A stretch of DNA of 64,000 nt, from NCBI GenBank assembly GCA_019914995.1, contig CM034144.1:6665489-6729488 (forward strand), given 5' to 3'. Positions 9,751 through 21,317 of this stretch are shown piece after piece. Origin of the DNA: Acanthochlamys bracteata. Its lineage: Eukaryota; Streptophyta; Magnoliopsida; Pandanales; Velloziaceae. A program made the translations under genes and the position numbers. Each line of letters starts with the position of its first letter. The stretch's first letter is position 1. Under the pieces are notes generated by a model, which searched no databases, was not told the origin of the DNA, and was given only the letters and a program-made list of their open reading frames with translations.

Positions 9751-11480
9751 AAATATGGCTCATCAAGGTGTCATATAAAAATCATCTTATTATTCTTTTT
9801 TCCTGAGGGCCCTATGTAGTAATATGTTATATTCTCATCTAAAACTGAAAAAAAATGTTATGGTATTTCATTTTGCATTCAATTACATCAATAAACTGGC
9901 ACATCCGTTGATTCTTTGAGTTTTAGATAGCTGATCTGATTGATAATTAATCTAATTAATTTATAATAACAAAAATTTTAATAATAAAGAATTATTTATA
10001 TTTTAATTTTGTTTTAATAATAATTTTTATAATTATTTTAAAATTTTTTAGTTTATTATATAAAATAAAAATAAAATAAATACATAAATAAGCCAAATAA
10101 CTTAATAGTGTAAAAATTGAACAGATCGGCGCAAATTATTTATTTGATCGGATTGGATCAGTTTAATCGGCCAATATTTGTATCTATAATGGAGCCATTA
10201 ATAGAGGCATCAAATTGCGAAGAAATTGAAAAAACTTTTTTGTGAATATACCAGTCTTCCATTTTTATGTGTGAAAGATGAAGAAAATTTTAGCAAATTC
10301 TGAAGAAGAAAATAAAATATTTTACAAGTTTACTATACACGATTTTTGAGCCATATGGAATAGAAAATCTCAAGTAGGATGGAGCTATTATCAAATATTT
10401 TGGTCTGACATGATAAAATCTTATATAAAATGTTGCAAGCTGGCCTTAAATATTTGTATTTTATTATTTGCACATTATTAATTATACAAGTGGGATTTTG
10501 AAATGTTTTTTTAGCACCAAGCGTGTTACCAACGGGAAAATTTTTATTTTTCTCAATACCTTAATAAAACATGATGAGATTACAGATGTATAACAGTGTT
10601 ATAAATCACATAAAAAATGTTTAATTCCAAATTATAGTTAGGTAGGTATTACTAAAGACTTATAGGCACCTTCTAATTACTTGTTAACATAATACAAAAG
10701 TATTTTATTTAAAAAATAAATTTATTTTAAAAATATTCTTTAATTTATACAAATTATATTTTATAAATATTCTTCTAATTCCAAGATGAGCTGATTGATA
10801 TTTAAAAGTAGTAAGCAAGTGGTGGTCGTCCTTCCAATCAGGAAACACCACAACGTTCAAATAAGATTCTTTTTCTTTTCTTATAAAATATTTTGGTCTT
10901 ATTCTATTAAGATAAATTCCTAGTTGGCTATTCAATGTCCGAAAAAGTAAGAGATAAGGCATCAAGGATTATAATAATTCTGTTTTTTTCCAGCTTTTGC
11001 CTTAGTGGCTAAGTTTATAATTTCTTTTTTACTATAATTTTTAATTTTATTTTTTCTAATAAAATTTCCAGCATATTTTAAAAAAAATTTTAAGTTTCAA
11101 AAAAAAAAATTTTAATAAGCATTGTTTAGCTTGTTTTCGTTCTTGCTTCTTACAATTCAAAATAGCCTATCAGAATGTACGCAAGTATACGTACTCCTGA
11201 ACTTAATTCGGTTGTGTTTTGAAATGCTTTCTGCTCAAATTTTTTCAATTTATATTTTATATTTTTAATAAATTTTTATAATATTTATAACAAATTTTAA
11301 TTCAAAAATACACAAAAATTCTATATTATAAAGATTTTATTATTTAATTTTTTTAAACATAAAAATAATAAAGCTTCTTTTGTCAAAAAATTTTAAAAGC
11401 ACTTCCAACGTGAAAGTTTGAACTGTATGTAGTTACAGATACATACATATATCTACAAGCACTAGCTAATATAACTTTTC
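9751..11480. other. Intergenic AT-rich DNA with one MITE-like block
   Basis: No gene recognised. At about 11213-11412 an AT-rich block has similar inverted ends: TGTTTTGAAATGCTTT at the left, and the complement of the right end reads TTGGAAGTGCTTTTAAAA. This resembles the GTTTGGTAGTGCTT-type end near 57211 and may be a decayed MITE. A short minus-strand frame at 10705-10965 has no recognisable domain. Confidence 0.4.
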
Positions 11481-11489
11481 TTGAGGAAA

Positions 11490-12600
11490 ACTTTTGAGGT
11501 AGAACCTGGGGTGCTTTTTCTGATCATGATTTCAGGCGCAAACGGGAGCTTCATTAAGTTTCCAACATTCATATAGATGCATAAGCTTCAGAGAAGGGGA
11601 AAGCATACTTACCGTCGCGCACGTTGTGCAGATTATCTGGAAACAACAACCTCAATGTCCTCAAGCAAGAGAACAGACTTACTAATTCTACTACCTCTGT
11701 TGTTGCTCCATGTTTGTTGCCTTCTTCAAGAACTTGCTCCATAGCATGGCAGTCAGACAACTCAAGATGCTCCAGTAATGGGAGTAGGAGCGCCCAAGTG
11801 ATGTTCCTCAGATTTCTGCAATATGAAATTTCTAGCTCCTATAGCCTTCGTTCGAGTTGCACTTCCTTCCAAATGATTTCCTGAACCTTTCCCTCCATAT
11901 GGCTTATTGCGAGTGTTTTTCTAGCTCTGGAAGACTCCACCTTCTCCTCCTTCAATAGTTAAAACATCAGGACTCTGACAATCCGCTATCTGCAGCCCTT
12001 GGAGGTTTCTGCTCAACAAGGATGGTTGCCTACCGAGAAGATGGATAACCTAGAGCTAAAACAATGCACCTCAAGCAACTGACAGAAAACTTGAGGTAAA
12101 GTTGACAACTGCAAGAGACCATCGAACTTTCCTACAGATGCTCCAAGAGATAGTACAATTCCTCTAGTCTCCACCTCAATCACCTCTGTTGATGATGCTT
12201 CTAGTTTAGGGCTACAACCAAACAGATCAAGCACCACTAGCATTGCAGCCTTGAAATCCAAAAGGTGATATGATACTCTGAGGCTTTACCTAGGCAGAGA
12301 AGGTTGAGCCTTTTAAACTCCAGTTTGTCTTGCAGCTCAGAAATGCGAGTAAACGGTAGATTCATAAACATGGTTTTGGAAGACAGTCGATCTCCTTTGG
12401 CAGTTCTACTACTCTAGTGTGAGATAAGTCCTTGAGTATTCCAAACGAATCATCATTTCAAAGAAATCGCCATTGATCTGTTTTACATGCACATTACCTC
12501 CAAATGTATAGCTTAACAGCTCCGGGCAATTTGCAGACTTAGGCAATTCCTCGTATCAATAATTGATCGTATCAGCAAAATGGAAATAACAGAGATTAAA
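11490..12600 (-). pseudogene. Relic of an RPS2-type NLR, LRR region
   Basis: Minus-strand translation in shifting frames gives recognisable NLR leucine-rich repeat text. Near 12545 it reads CPELLSYTFGGNVHV, at 12261-12013 LVVLDLFGCSPKLEA, and near 11820-11600 RNLRNITW, LEHLELSDCHAMEQV and LFSCLRTLRLLFPDNL. The C..L..ITW and LE.L..S.C..MEQV phrases are typical of the RPS2/RPS5 group, unlike the RPM1-type gene next door. Several frameshifts and stops separate the pieces, and no NB-ARC or start was found upstream. A non-functional fragment. Confidence 0.7.
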
Positions 12601-13130
12601 AAAAAAAATCAATGACCAAATACCTCATGAAAATTTTAACTGTTACTATGCTTGTGTTGATCTTGTTCTAACGGATGATAAACCAACTAAAGAATGTTTA
12701 ATTGCAGCCTAAACTTCAATATATATTAAAATAGTTAACAAATAAGAAATACTTATATATCATAATAAGAAAGAAAGAAAGATGAGACCTTTATGGAACT
12801 TCTGATCGATGAGCCGTAAAGAACACCAACGATCTCCTACTTCATCACCACCATTAACTCAAAAGCTATGCATCACAGCTGCTCGACTGAGAACAGCTTG
12901 GATTGCCGAGCCCCCTCCCGTAGAGGCCTCCGGTTCTTGCTCTGGCTCCACATCACCAACACCGATAATACCAAATCTCGAGGCAAGGTTTGGATAGTAG
13001 ACATTGGCGGGAAAACGGGAGGAAGCAGTGAAGAAGCATTATGTCGAACACCTTGCGTGGCCCTTCTCAGATGAACCACTTCAAATGCTGTAGTTCTGCA
13101 GCTATAACATTTAGAAATTTGCACAAAATA
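12601..13130. other. Unassigned intergenic segment
   Basis: The sequence from about 12810 to 13125 is less AT-rich than its surroundings and has short frames on both strands, none with a family I recognise. It may be a decayed gene piece. Nothing firm can be assigned. Confidence 0.3.
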
Positions 13131-13631
13131 GCGTCTGAATTACGAATTTCGCTAAACAGGGTCTTCAATAATGTGTTTTTGTTTTAACGTGACCTGTTTA
13201 AGAGCATCTGTAAACCTGTAGGCAGATAGAAATCTACAACCATTACATATACACAAACCAAACAAAAGAACAATCTTTGGTAAGTTCAGAAACCATTAGG
13301 CACTTTCATGTAGTAGTAGTGTTAAGGTTTTATATGACTAAATCAGATAAACGAAGTACAAAGTTGTACACAATTAGATCGATAATAACATGCTGATACA
13401 AAGCTTCCTTCGCTATATAACAATAAACAACACAGATAGAACAACAGCCAAACTAAACTCCTTCCTATAAACTCCCACATTCTGATATCATGGCACAGGA
13501 CAGGCGATTCTTCCACTAACAACACTGCTCCTGGGCTCTTGCTACAGCTACAAGTTTACATTCAAAAGGGGGAATAACATAATGGTTGCCATGATTATTT
13601 AGGGTTATAGGGTTTCGCTCAAGATTAGAGT
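13131..13631 (-). other. Probable 3'UTR of the AHL gene
   Basis: Non-coding sequence immediately downstream of the AHL stop codon (13632). No other gene signal is seen; the polyadenylation site is not determined. Confidence 0.4.
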
Positions 13632-16600
13632 TCACTTCCAGGGCATTGCAGAGAACCCGTGCTGGTTGGTGTTGTTGAATACGCCCGTGCTCTGGTTGAG
13701 AGGGCTACCAGGTCCTCCGGAGGATTCACTTTGTGTGCCTCGAGATGGAGGGCTGCTTGGCACAGTCATCCCAATAGGAGTAACTTTGGCTGGAGCTAAT
13801 GATGGATCAGATGCATTAGAATACTTAGACTCTTTCCGTCCATCACCTATAAAACTTCCAACCACAACCTGCAAAAAGCATGAGCAGTTGCTAAGAATGA
13901 CAGCTTGCTCCATGAGCTTACAGATGATTTAGCAGAAGAGTATATACACAATTTGACATATGATAACTACTACAAACTGTAATTTCAAGTCAAATCAAGC
14001 ACCGTAGCAGTGATTGTTTTGCAGTTCAACACAGACCTGAACAGGAGAGGCTGCTGTCAATAGCCCTGCTACTCCGCCTCCTAAAACACGCCCATCAGGG
14101 CCTGCCAGGGACACACTAAGTCCCCCAGTTCGGCTACGCTGACTACCACTTTCCGACAGAAGAAATGATCCAGATAGGGACAATATCTCAAACCGACCCT
14201 GTAAGGGTATCGCTTTAGAAATTTATTCAAAAGCATTTGCTTAAGACTGCAAATATGAAGGACAAAGAAAGACGGTAATAAACTCTGGTCTGTCAGTTGC
14301 ACATTCCATATTTAAAATCATCTTTTGATTTTGTGTTGATAGCAAGTAGAATATCACAAACCTCATACGTTACAGTTCCCCCAGAAGTTGCAGCTTGACG
14401 AAGAGTTACATTAGATATCGCACCGTTTGCAGAAAGTATACACACTGCACGTGGCCCATGCTGAGAAAATGACATAATTTTCGATGAAACATCCTGCACA
14501 GAGAGAGAGAGAATGCATCCATTAGTTGGTTATTCTCTGTCGCATATCTTTAATAAGTATACCGCGTCTTCAGAAGCATTACACAATATATGTTATATTA
14601 AGACTACCAGCAGTAAATAAGTAAAATTTTAAAACTCCAGGGCACATGGACATGCTAGATTAAGCTCGTTTTCAGCTGCTATCTGCATTTAGCTACAGGT
14701 TTCATTCTCCCCACCCCTAACAAGATCTTAATTCTGTGCAAAACAACGTTGCCACCACACAACAATTTGAATCAACGGCATTAAATTCCAATAAATTGGT
14801 TAGCCAGAAACCATCATTTACATGTCAAAAGTTTATAACACATAGTATCTTCTTAAAGAAAACTTTTTAAAACATAGTAGAATTCCTGATCCTTAACACT
14901 CACAGTTTTCACAAAATTTTCATTACTTTTTAGCAATTATAATAGGTTGTTTATTAGATAATCTTAAAATGATAGAAACTATTTATTATAATAGCAACAA
15001 GGTAACTTATCACCTTAGTGCATGTCTAAACAAACAGGAAGTCATTTAAGGCAACTGAAACATGAAATATAGTTCAGCAACCATCAAAAAGTCATCATGA
15101 TAACTAAGTAGATTGAAAATGAGCAAGTTGGTGGGACCTATGCAGAGCACCAGTCTGTTACAACCAAGGTTGTCAAAATCGGAATCTTAGGTAAGACCGT
15201 TTCGCTTGAGTATGATCGTAAAATCAGGACCTTAAAGTAAGATCGTAAAATTTTACATACCGATAAATTTTATGAATTTTTTTTCAATACCATTAAAAAT
15301 CTTTTATAAAAGTTTTTCTAATATTTTTCTAAAAAATTTTAGTACATTTAAAAAAAATTTAAATTTCGTTTAAATTTTATAGAAAACTCTCTAAAATTTT
15401 ATAAAAAAACTCTTTCAAATATAGGTAACTATAAAAAATTCTTCAAAAGTAAAATCGTATAAGATCGTAAAAAGATCGGGATCTTACCGATTTTAAGATT
15501 TAAATCGGGATTTAGGTGGGATTTTACTCAAAAAAGATTTTACTTGAGATCGGGATCGTTTAAGTGAAGTGAAATCGTAAAATCGTAAGATTTTAAGATT
15601 TAAATCGGGATTTTGATAACCTTGGTTACAACAATAATATATCAGTAACTGCAGCAGGTCCATCTATCTTACATTTGTTAGCATTCTGTGCAGAATTAAC
15701 AGAGAGAATTTATAGCACCAAAGGATAAATCCAAAGCAGTCATCACCAGATTCGCAACTACCATTAGACTAGAAAGAATTGAATTGCAGAAAACTCGCAA
15801 TAGATAAATATTCAGGAATTTTTAAGTAAGATAAATACTGGTAAATATCCAAATAGGAAAAGAAGCATAATGAAGTCAAGAGATTTCAAGAACAAATACC
15901 TCTCCAGCCTTCACAGTTATAACATGAGGAGTGAAACCAATTCCTGCAGAACCTGCAAGTGCCATCTTTTTGAGAAACCATATAAAGTTTTACAAATCTT
16001 AGTATCAGCTATAAGTGACAGACTATACAAATCGTTCCTAAATCAAATACCACAAATTACCCTATCACCAAACCAAAATAACCAGCCACCTTAACCAAAC
16101 ATACTCAAGCAGGTACAAACTAATCCCATGAAATGCAAGAAATCGTAAATTACACCAGGACGCATACTTATTGTAATTAAAACTTAATCAAATTTTAACA
16201 TAAAGTTTCAATGAATGAGAGAAGCAAGAATTATCAAGAGAGTGCCAGTATATAGTAAACAAGAAAAGCAATTGTTGAACCGTAGATTATAAAACGATAG
16301 ATAAGTGGGATATTAATGCTAATCTTAGCTAATTATGCTATAAAACAAAACAACTTCACAAATGCAATCAATAACCAACAACATTTTCAAATGCAAGTGC
16401 TACGATCCCTTTACAATCTTCAAAATAATAAATACCACTAAATATAGAACTAATCTACAACAATCCATTAACCACGTCATATGTCATTTCTAGTGGTCCC
16501 CTCTCAAACTGACAGATATGCTACTATTGATCATCAGAACCACAACACACTACCATCACCATTCCAACACAGGGCAACAGATTAAATACCTAATACAACA

Positions 16601-17216
16601 ACATGAAACAACTACATACTATTACAAATACAGAATACATAAAAACCAATCAATGGTCAAATTAAAGTTCTATTCTATGCAAACAGAGACAAAGGCAAGC
16701 AAAATTACCCAGCGCAGCCATCTGCTGCTTCCGTCCGGAGCCACGCGGCCGGCCTCGCATCTTCTTAGCCATTGCCTCTGCCGAAGCAGTGGCCCCAGCA
16801 GCTGAATGCGAGAACGCTATTGATCCAGGAGCCGATACAGGGGATAATGCAAGGGCCATCGATCCGTCTGGCCCATACTTTCTAGGCCGTCCCCGCTTCC
16901 TCTTCAACGGCTCGCCCATGTTCATGTTCAGCCCATGGGCCACCACCGGTGGCATGCCAGACGGAGAACTACTACCGTTAGTGTTACCATTACTTCCCTC
17001 AGCAGTTGTAACCATTGGATCGCCAGCTGGCTGTGTGGGCTCAGCAGATTGCTGCGCGGAAGAAGTGATTGGCTTATAAATTTGGGTCCCATCAGAGGCG
17101 TAGGTTAGTCTCATGCCTTGCATGGTCGTCGCTGGCGGCTGAGTTTGGACCGGACCGGTCGCAACCCCGAAAACTTCCCTTCCAGACATGATTCCTGTTT
17201 CTGATCTCACTTCCAT
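13632..17216 (-). CDS. AHL: AT-hook motif nuclear-localized protein, type II (two AT-hooks plus PPC domain)
   Basis: Five exons: 17216..16709, 15952..15900, 14493..14362, 14198..14037, 13868..13632; 1092 nt, 363 residues, all GT-AG and in frame. The ATG at 17216 (MEVRSETG) is chosen; the frame is open upstream only from a TTG. Two AT-hooks bind the minor groove of AT-rich DNA: KRKRGRPRKYGPDGS (about 105-119) and KKMRGRPRGSGRK (about 151-163). The PPC/DUF296 domain follows from about residue 173, with GFTPHVITVKAGED, GRFEILSLSGSF, GGLSVSLAGPDGRVLGG and ASPVQVVVGSF. A Ser/Pro/Gly-rich tail ends at MPWK. Two hooks with this PPC version mark a type II AHL. AHL proteins form trimers through the PPC domain and regulate transcription in the nucleus. 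Intron 2 carries a hAT-type MITE. Confidence 0.95.
15165..15624. mobile_element. hAT-type MITE in AHL intron 2
   Basis: A 460-bp element has 16-bp terminal inverted repeats with one mismatch (CAAGGTTGTCAAAATC at the left; the complement of the right end is CAAGGTTATCAAAATC). It is flanked by a perfect 8-bp direct repeat GTTACAAC at 15157-15164 and 15625-15632. An 8-bp target-site duplication points to the hAT superfamily. The interior is AT-rich, with many near-copies of aaaatcgtaa/aagatcg in both orientations as subterminal repeats, and has no coding frame. The perfect duplication suggests a fairly recent insertion. Confidence 0.9.
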
Positions 17217-18110
17217 GAACAACTAATAAGAAGTAGACAGCATAAGATGTAAGATTCTTTGAAACCAAGTTTGCGAAGCTGATTTTCAAGGTAATTTGGA
17301 AGGATTAAACAGATTCGGTTAGAAAATCTTGCAAAGGTGGAATTTTTTGAGGAGAAATGGTAGAATCCTAGTGCTTTGAATTGATTACGTAGCTGAAATT
17401 GGAAAGATTTCAAACTTAGGGAGACCAGAAAATCAACAAAAAGGAGGAATTTTTTCAGGAGAAAAGGAAGAGAGTGAGTAGAATTGAAGGATTTTAAACT
17501 TGAGAAACAGGAATTTGAAGCAACAAGGAAGTTTTTTTTTTGGGGAAAATTTTGAACGAAGGTGGGGATTTTTAGTGGTTAGATAAATCAAGCTGGGATC
17601 TTTTCAAAACCCTACACCCTGTGAACAAGAAATTAGGATTTTAATTTCGAAATAGAGTACAACAACAAGAACAGAGAAGTACTAATTTTACAAAAACACA
17701 AGAAACGAAATGAAAAAAGGAAAAAAATAAAAAAGGGGGGAATTTTAAAACCCTAGACTTAAACACGACCGAGATAAAAGAAAAGGGAGTAAACAAGAAC
17801 AGTGACACACAAAAAAATCACTTATACTTCAAATTTAAATCACGATCGCCGGAAAATTCAGGAGAAATTCAGCACTTAATGTTCTAAAAACCCCAGTTTT
17901 TTCCCAAATTTCACAACAAAATCGAACAAATCCGCGAAATTTCCGGTGAAATTCGATTAGAAATGCATAAACTAGTTAATAATTAGCTCAAAACCGAACG
18001 AAAATTACATTAAAATTCCCTGAAGACCCACACCCTAGAAACACAAATAGAGAGATGAAAGCGATCAGAGATGGAAAAACTTTCGGGAGAAATGAAAATG
18101 CTGTTGATTG
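17217..18110 (-). other. Probable 5' leader and promoter-proximal region of AHL
   Basis: Moderately AT-rich and without a coding frame of interest. It contains purine-rich minus-strand pyrimidine tracts typical of plant 5'UTRs. A leader intron is possible but I could not fix its borders. Confidence 0.35.
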
Positions 18111-18659
18111 ATTTCTTTTTTTCTTTCTTGGATTTTTCCCCCTTGGCTTTTTTATTTATTTCGTCTATCAGGTTGGAACACGGGAAAAGAAAACAAAAGT
18201 GGAATAAATTAAAATATAATACTTAACTTAATTGTCAATAAACTATTAATTTATTCTTTTCTTTAAAACATGTTGGTAGAAGAAATAATTAGTACAATAT
18301 AATTTAGTATTTAAGAAAATGAAGATAGTAATTTACTAAATATAATAAATGGAATTTTATATAAAATTAATATATATATAGAGAAGAGATAGGAACACTT
18401 TTATTTAGGGATATTTTTGAATTTTTTTTTCTATTTATGATCAGAGTGATTTTAAAATAATAAAAATAATATAAAATATAAATTTTTATTTTTTGTTATT
18501 TTAATTAAGTGATGAGATAAAGATAATTTGTGTTGCAATTGAGCTAAAATTTTATAGGTATATTTTTAACTCATATTTTTTCATATCCAACGGTAGATAT
18601 TAGATTTAGAAATTATTCCGATTATAAATCGAAATAAGAGTACCCGAAAATATCCGTAT

Positions 18660-18661
<2 letters not shown>

Positions 18662-18698
<37 letters not shown>
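18662..18698. repeat. (TA)n microsatellite
   Basis: An uninterrupted run of alternating TA of about 37 bases, likely polymorphic in length. Confidence 0.9.
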
Positions 18699-18702
<4 letters not shown>

Positions 18703-19920
18703 AAAAAAATAAAAATGTATTTATTTTAAAATATTACCAAACATTATCTTAATCTAATTAGTTTCCTACTTTTTTATATTACCAACTAATCCCACTAGCT
18801 TTCTCTTTTTACCTTTCTTTATTAAATAGTAAAATTTGTTTTGTGCTTTTGACTAAAAAAGTTTATTTACCTTTTTTGGTTTTTTGGTATTTATGATGGA
18901 TGTTCTTGCTTCACTTGTTACATTTGTTGGGTAATATAAAAACTATAAAAAAAAATTTATAAACTAATTAATACATACTAAAAACTCGTAAATAATTAAA
19001 AGCATATTTATGTTGAAATAAATTCATTTTTTAAATAAATTTTAAAAATAAAATTAAACATATTTAATAAAAAATAAATTTTATCGAAGAGCAAAAAAAT
19101 AAAATAAATGGCTATAAGATTTAATTATTTTTAAAATACGGTAATAATGTGTCAATTTATTTCATTAATTCTGATTAATCAAATACCTAATATTGGTTCT
19201 GTTGTCATTATGTAGTAGATATTCTTAAATTATAAAAAACAAAACATTGTTTTCAAAATAAGGTGTTGCAAATTTATCAAGCAAGCTTTTGAAATACATT
19301 TGTGTCATTTTAAATTAAAAATTTTGAAAAACGAAAACAAAATTTCAACTTCATCTTTGAAATTTGAAGTTCAGGATAAAATTATTTGGGTTTTAAAATA
19401 AAAAAACAGAAAATTATTGATTTCATGTGACTTGTTTCGTCCAGTTTTTGTTTGTATTAATTAAATTAATTATGTTTTTATTTGACTTTTAAGGCATGGG
19501 GTTAGTATATTAAATTATTAAAATACTCCAAAGCTTATCTTCTGAGCAAAGAAATTTTTTTTAATAAGCGTTAATAATAATTAACATTAGCTAGATAAGT
19601 TTTTTAGTGTTAATTATTTATTTAATTCAAGCCCACACTTTTCTAGACTATTTTTCTAATTTATCTTTTAATTAATGATAACTTGAAATTAGGAGGCATT
19701 AAAAATTTTTATGAACTTCAGAGAAATGAACAAAATATTTTTTAAAAACAAAAGAAGATGTAGAGTAGCTTCATGTTAGGTAATAAAAAATAGAAAATAA
19801 AAAATAAAAGAAATGAAAGAAAAGGAGTTTGAATGAATTTCTTTCCCTTCTTTATTGTTGATAAATTAAAAAACAAGAAGATAAAAAGGGCATATTTTAA
19901 TTGCGTAAAATAAGTTTCGT

Positions 19921-20207
19921 GCGTGTTTCAAATATCCATAACTGAGTTTTGTGAAAGTAAAAAATAGAAAGTAAATTTTTTTTGAAAAATAACATAGAAA
20001 TGGAGTTAAATGTTTGTGTTTCAATAGTTTCCAAAAATGTGTTAAAAAATAAAAGATATAATTATATAAAAAATGTGCAAATAAAAAAGTTAAAATTAGA
20101 GTTCCGTATATGAAAGTAGAATTCTGAATTTTTTGTATAATTAAAATATATGAACGGTTCGAAACTCAAAATCTGGCAGAAAAAAATTACGGACGTTTGA
20201 AACACGC
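19921..20207. mobile_element. MITE-like element with GCGTGTTTCAAA ends
   Basis: The left end reads GCGTGTTTCAAATATCCATAA. The reverse complement of the right end reads GCGTGTTTCAAACGTCCGTAA, identical at most positions. The interior of about 287 bp is AT-rich and non-coding. No clear target-site duplication is visible, so the superfamily is open. The ends resemble those of the PIF-type element at 3296. Confidence 0.6.
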
Positions 20208-21224
20208 TAATAATAAGTTCATAAATATAGAATTCAATAAAAAATAAATTTTAATAAAAATAAATTTTATATTGTAGTTAAAATACGTAAAATAAATTTA
20301 ACTTAAATATTTAGTAAAATTAGATTTTGGTGTAAAATAAATATAAATTTTAAAATAATAACTAAAATATATGAAATGATTCGAATTCAAATTTTTAAAA
20401 AAGAAAAGAAGAGTTAGGTTGCTTTAAAATATGTCTTATTATAAGAGATATATAAATTTGAAATGAAAAAAATGTAGGTAACAAAAAAAATACTACAAAA
20501 ACAATGAAAAATATAAATAATAAGACATTTTTAAATAGCAAATAAAACTAACATTAAAGATAATTATAATAGTAACGTGTACTGCTGGTGTGTATTAAAT
20601 GTTAAACCTACCGACATCTATAAAATTAAAATTTATGCACTTTAAAAGAGCCTTGACTAGAAGCAAAACAAAGAACATAAAATTATAATTACTCGAATAA
20701 TCATCATTTTGTTATAATATAATATCATTAACGTTTAAAGCTTATTTTAGTTCGATTTAAATTTTTAGATCAGTTTTGGAGATGTTAATACTGATTTGCC
20801 GGGACGGGTCGGGTCGGGCATTTTTAAAATTTTAACGTAAGTCAGATTTGGCTTTTGATAGTGCGATTTGTTTTTTTTCTTTAATTTTAAAATTTTTTTA
20901 TTTTAAATATATTTATATATTAATTTAAAATGTTTTTAACAACCAATCGGGCCAGATTCTGATTCTGGCCCGATTAGGCATTTTTTAACATTAAGTCAGT
21001 GTTTAGAAGTAGAAGAATAAAAGTATTTAAAATAAAAATTTATAGCGTAAATCTTTTTTAATTTAAATATTTATAAAATTATATAAAAATATGATGAAAA
21101 AATTTAAATGAAAAAATAAAAAAGCAAAGCCCAATCCTTCGAGACGGGTTTTCTTTATTGGATACTGGTCGAGTTCAGGTTAACGGATAGCATAACCCAA
21201 TAAAAAATCTGAAAGAACTGAACT

Positions 21225-21232
21225 TTATATAT
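21225..21232 (+). promoter_or_regulatory. Candidate TATA box of the PsbP-like gene
   Basis: TTATATAT lies about 90 bp before the ATG at 21318, a suitable distance for a short 5' leader. Placement is by consensus only. Confidence 0.4.
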
Positions 21233-21317
21233 TGTTTCAAACAAATACCCGCCACCAGTTTTGCGTAGATAAAGTTTGAAATAAGAACAACAAAAAAACA
21301 TAGTAGCTTGAGCTTTA

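Larger units (their letters stand above)
18111..21224. other. 3.1-kb AT-rich intergenic region
   Basis: No gene found on either strand. It holds a (TA)n microsatellite at about 18662-18698 and an inverted-end element at 19921-20207 (listed separately). The rest is AT-rich sequence with no recognised feature. Confidence 0.5.

Noticed and set aside
10705-10965. 86-codon minus frame near the NLR relic
   Set aside because: No motif I can assign, and AT-rich ends; considered as another NLR relic but not supported.
12809-13124. Overlapping short frames on both strands
   Set aside because: No family resemblance; may be a decayed gene piece but nothing to name it.
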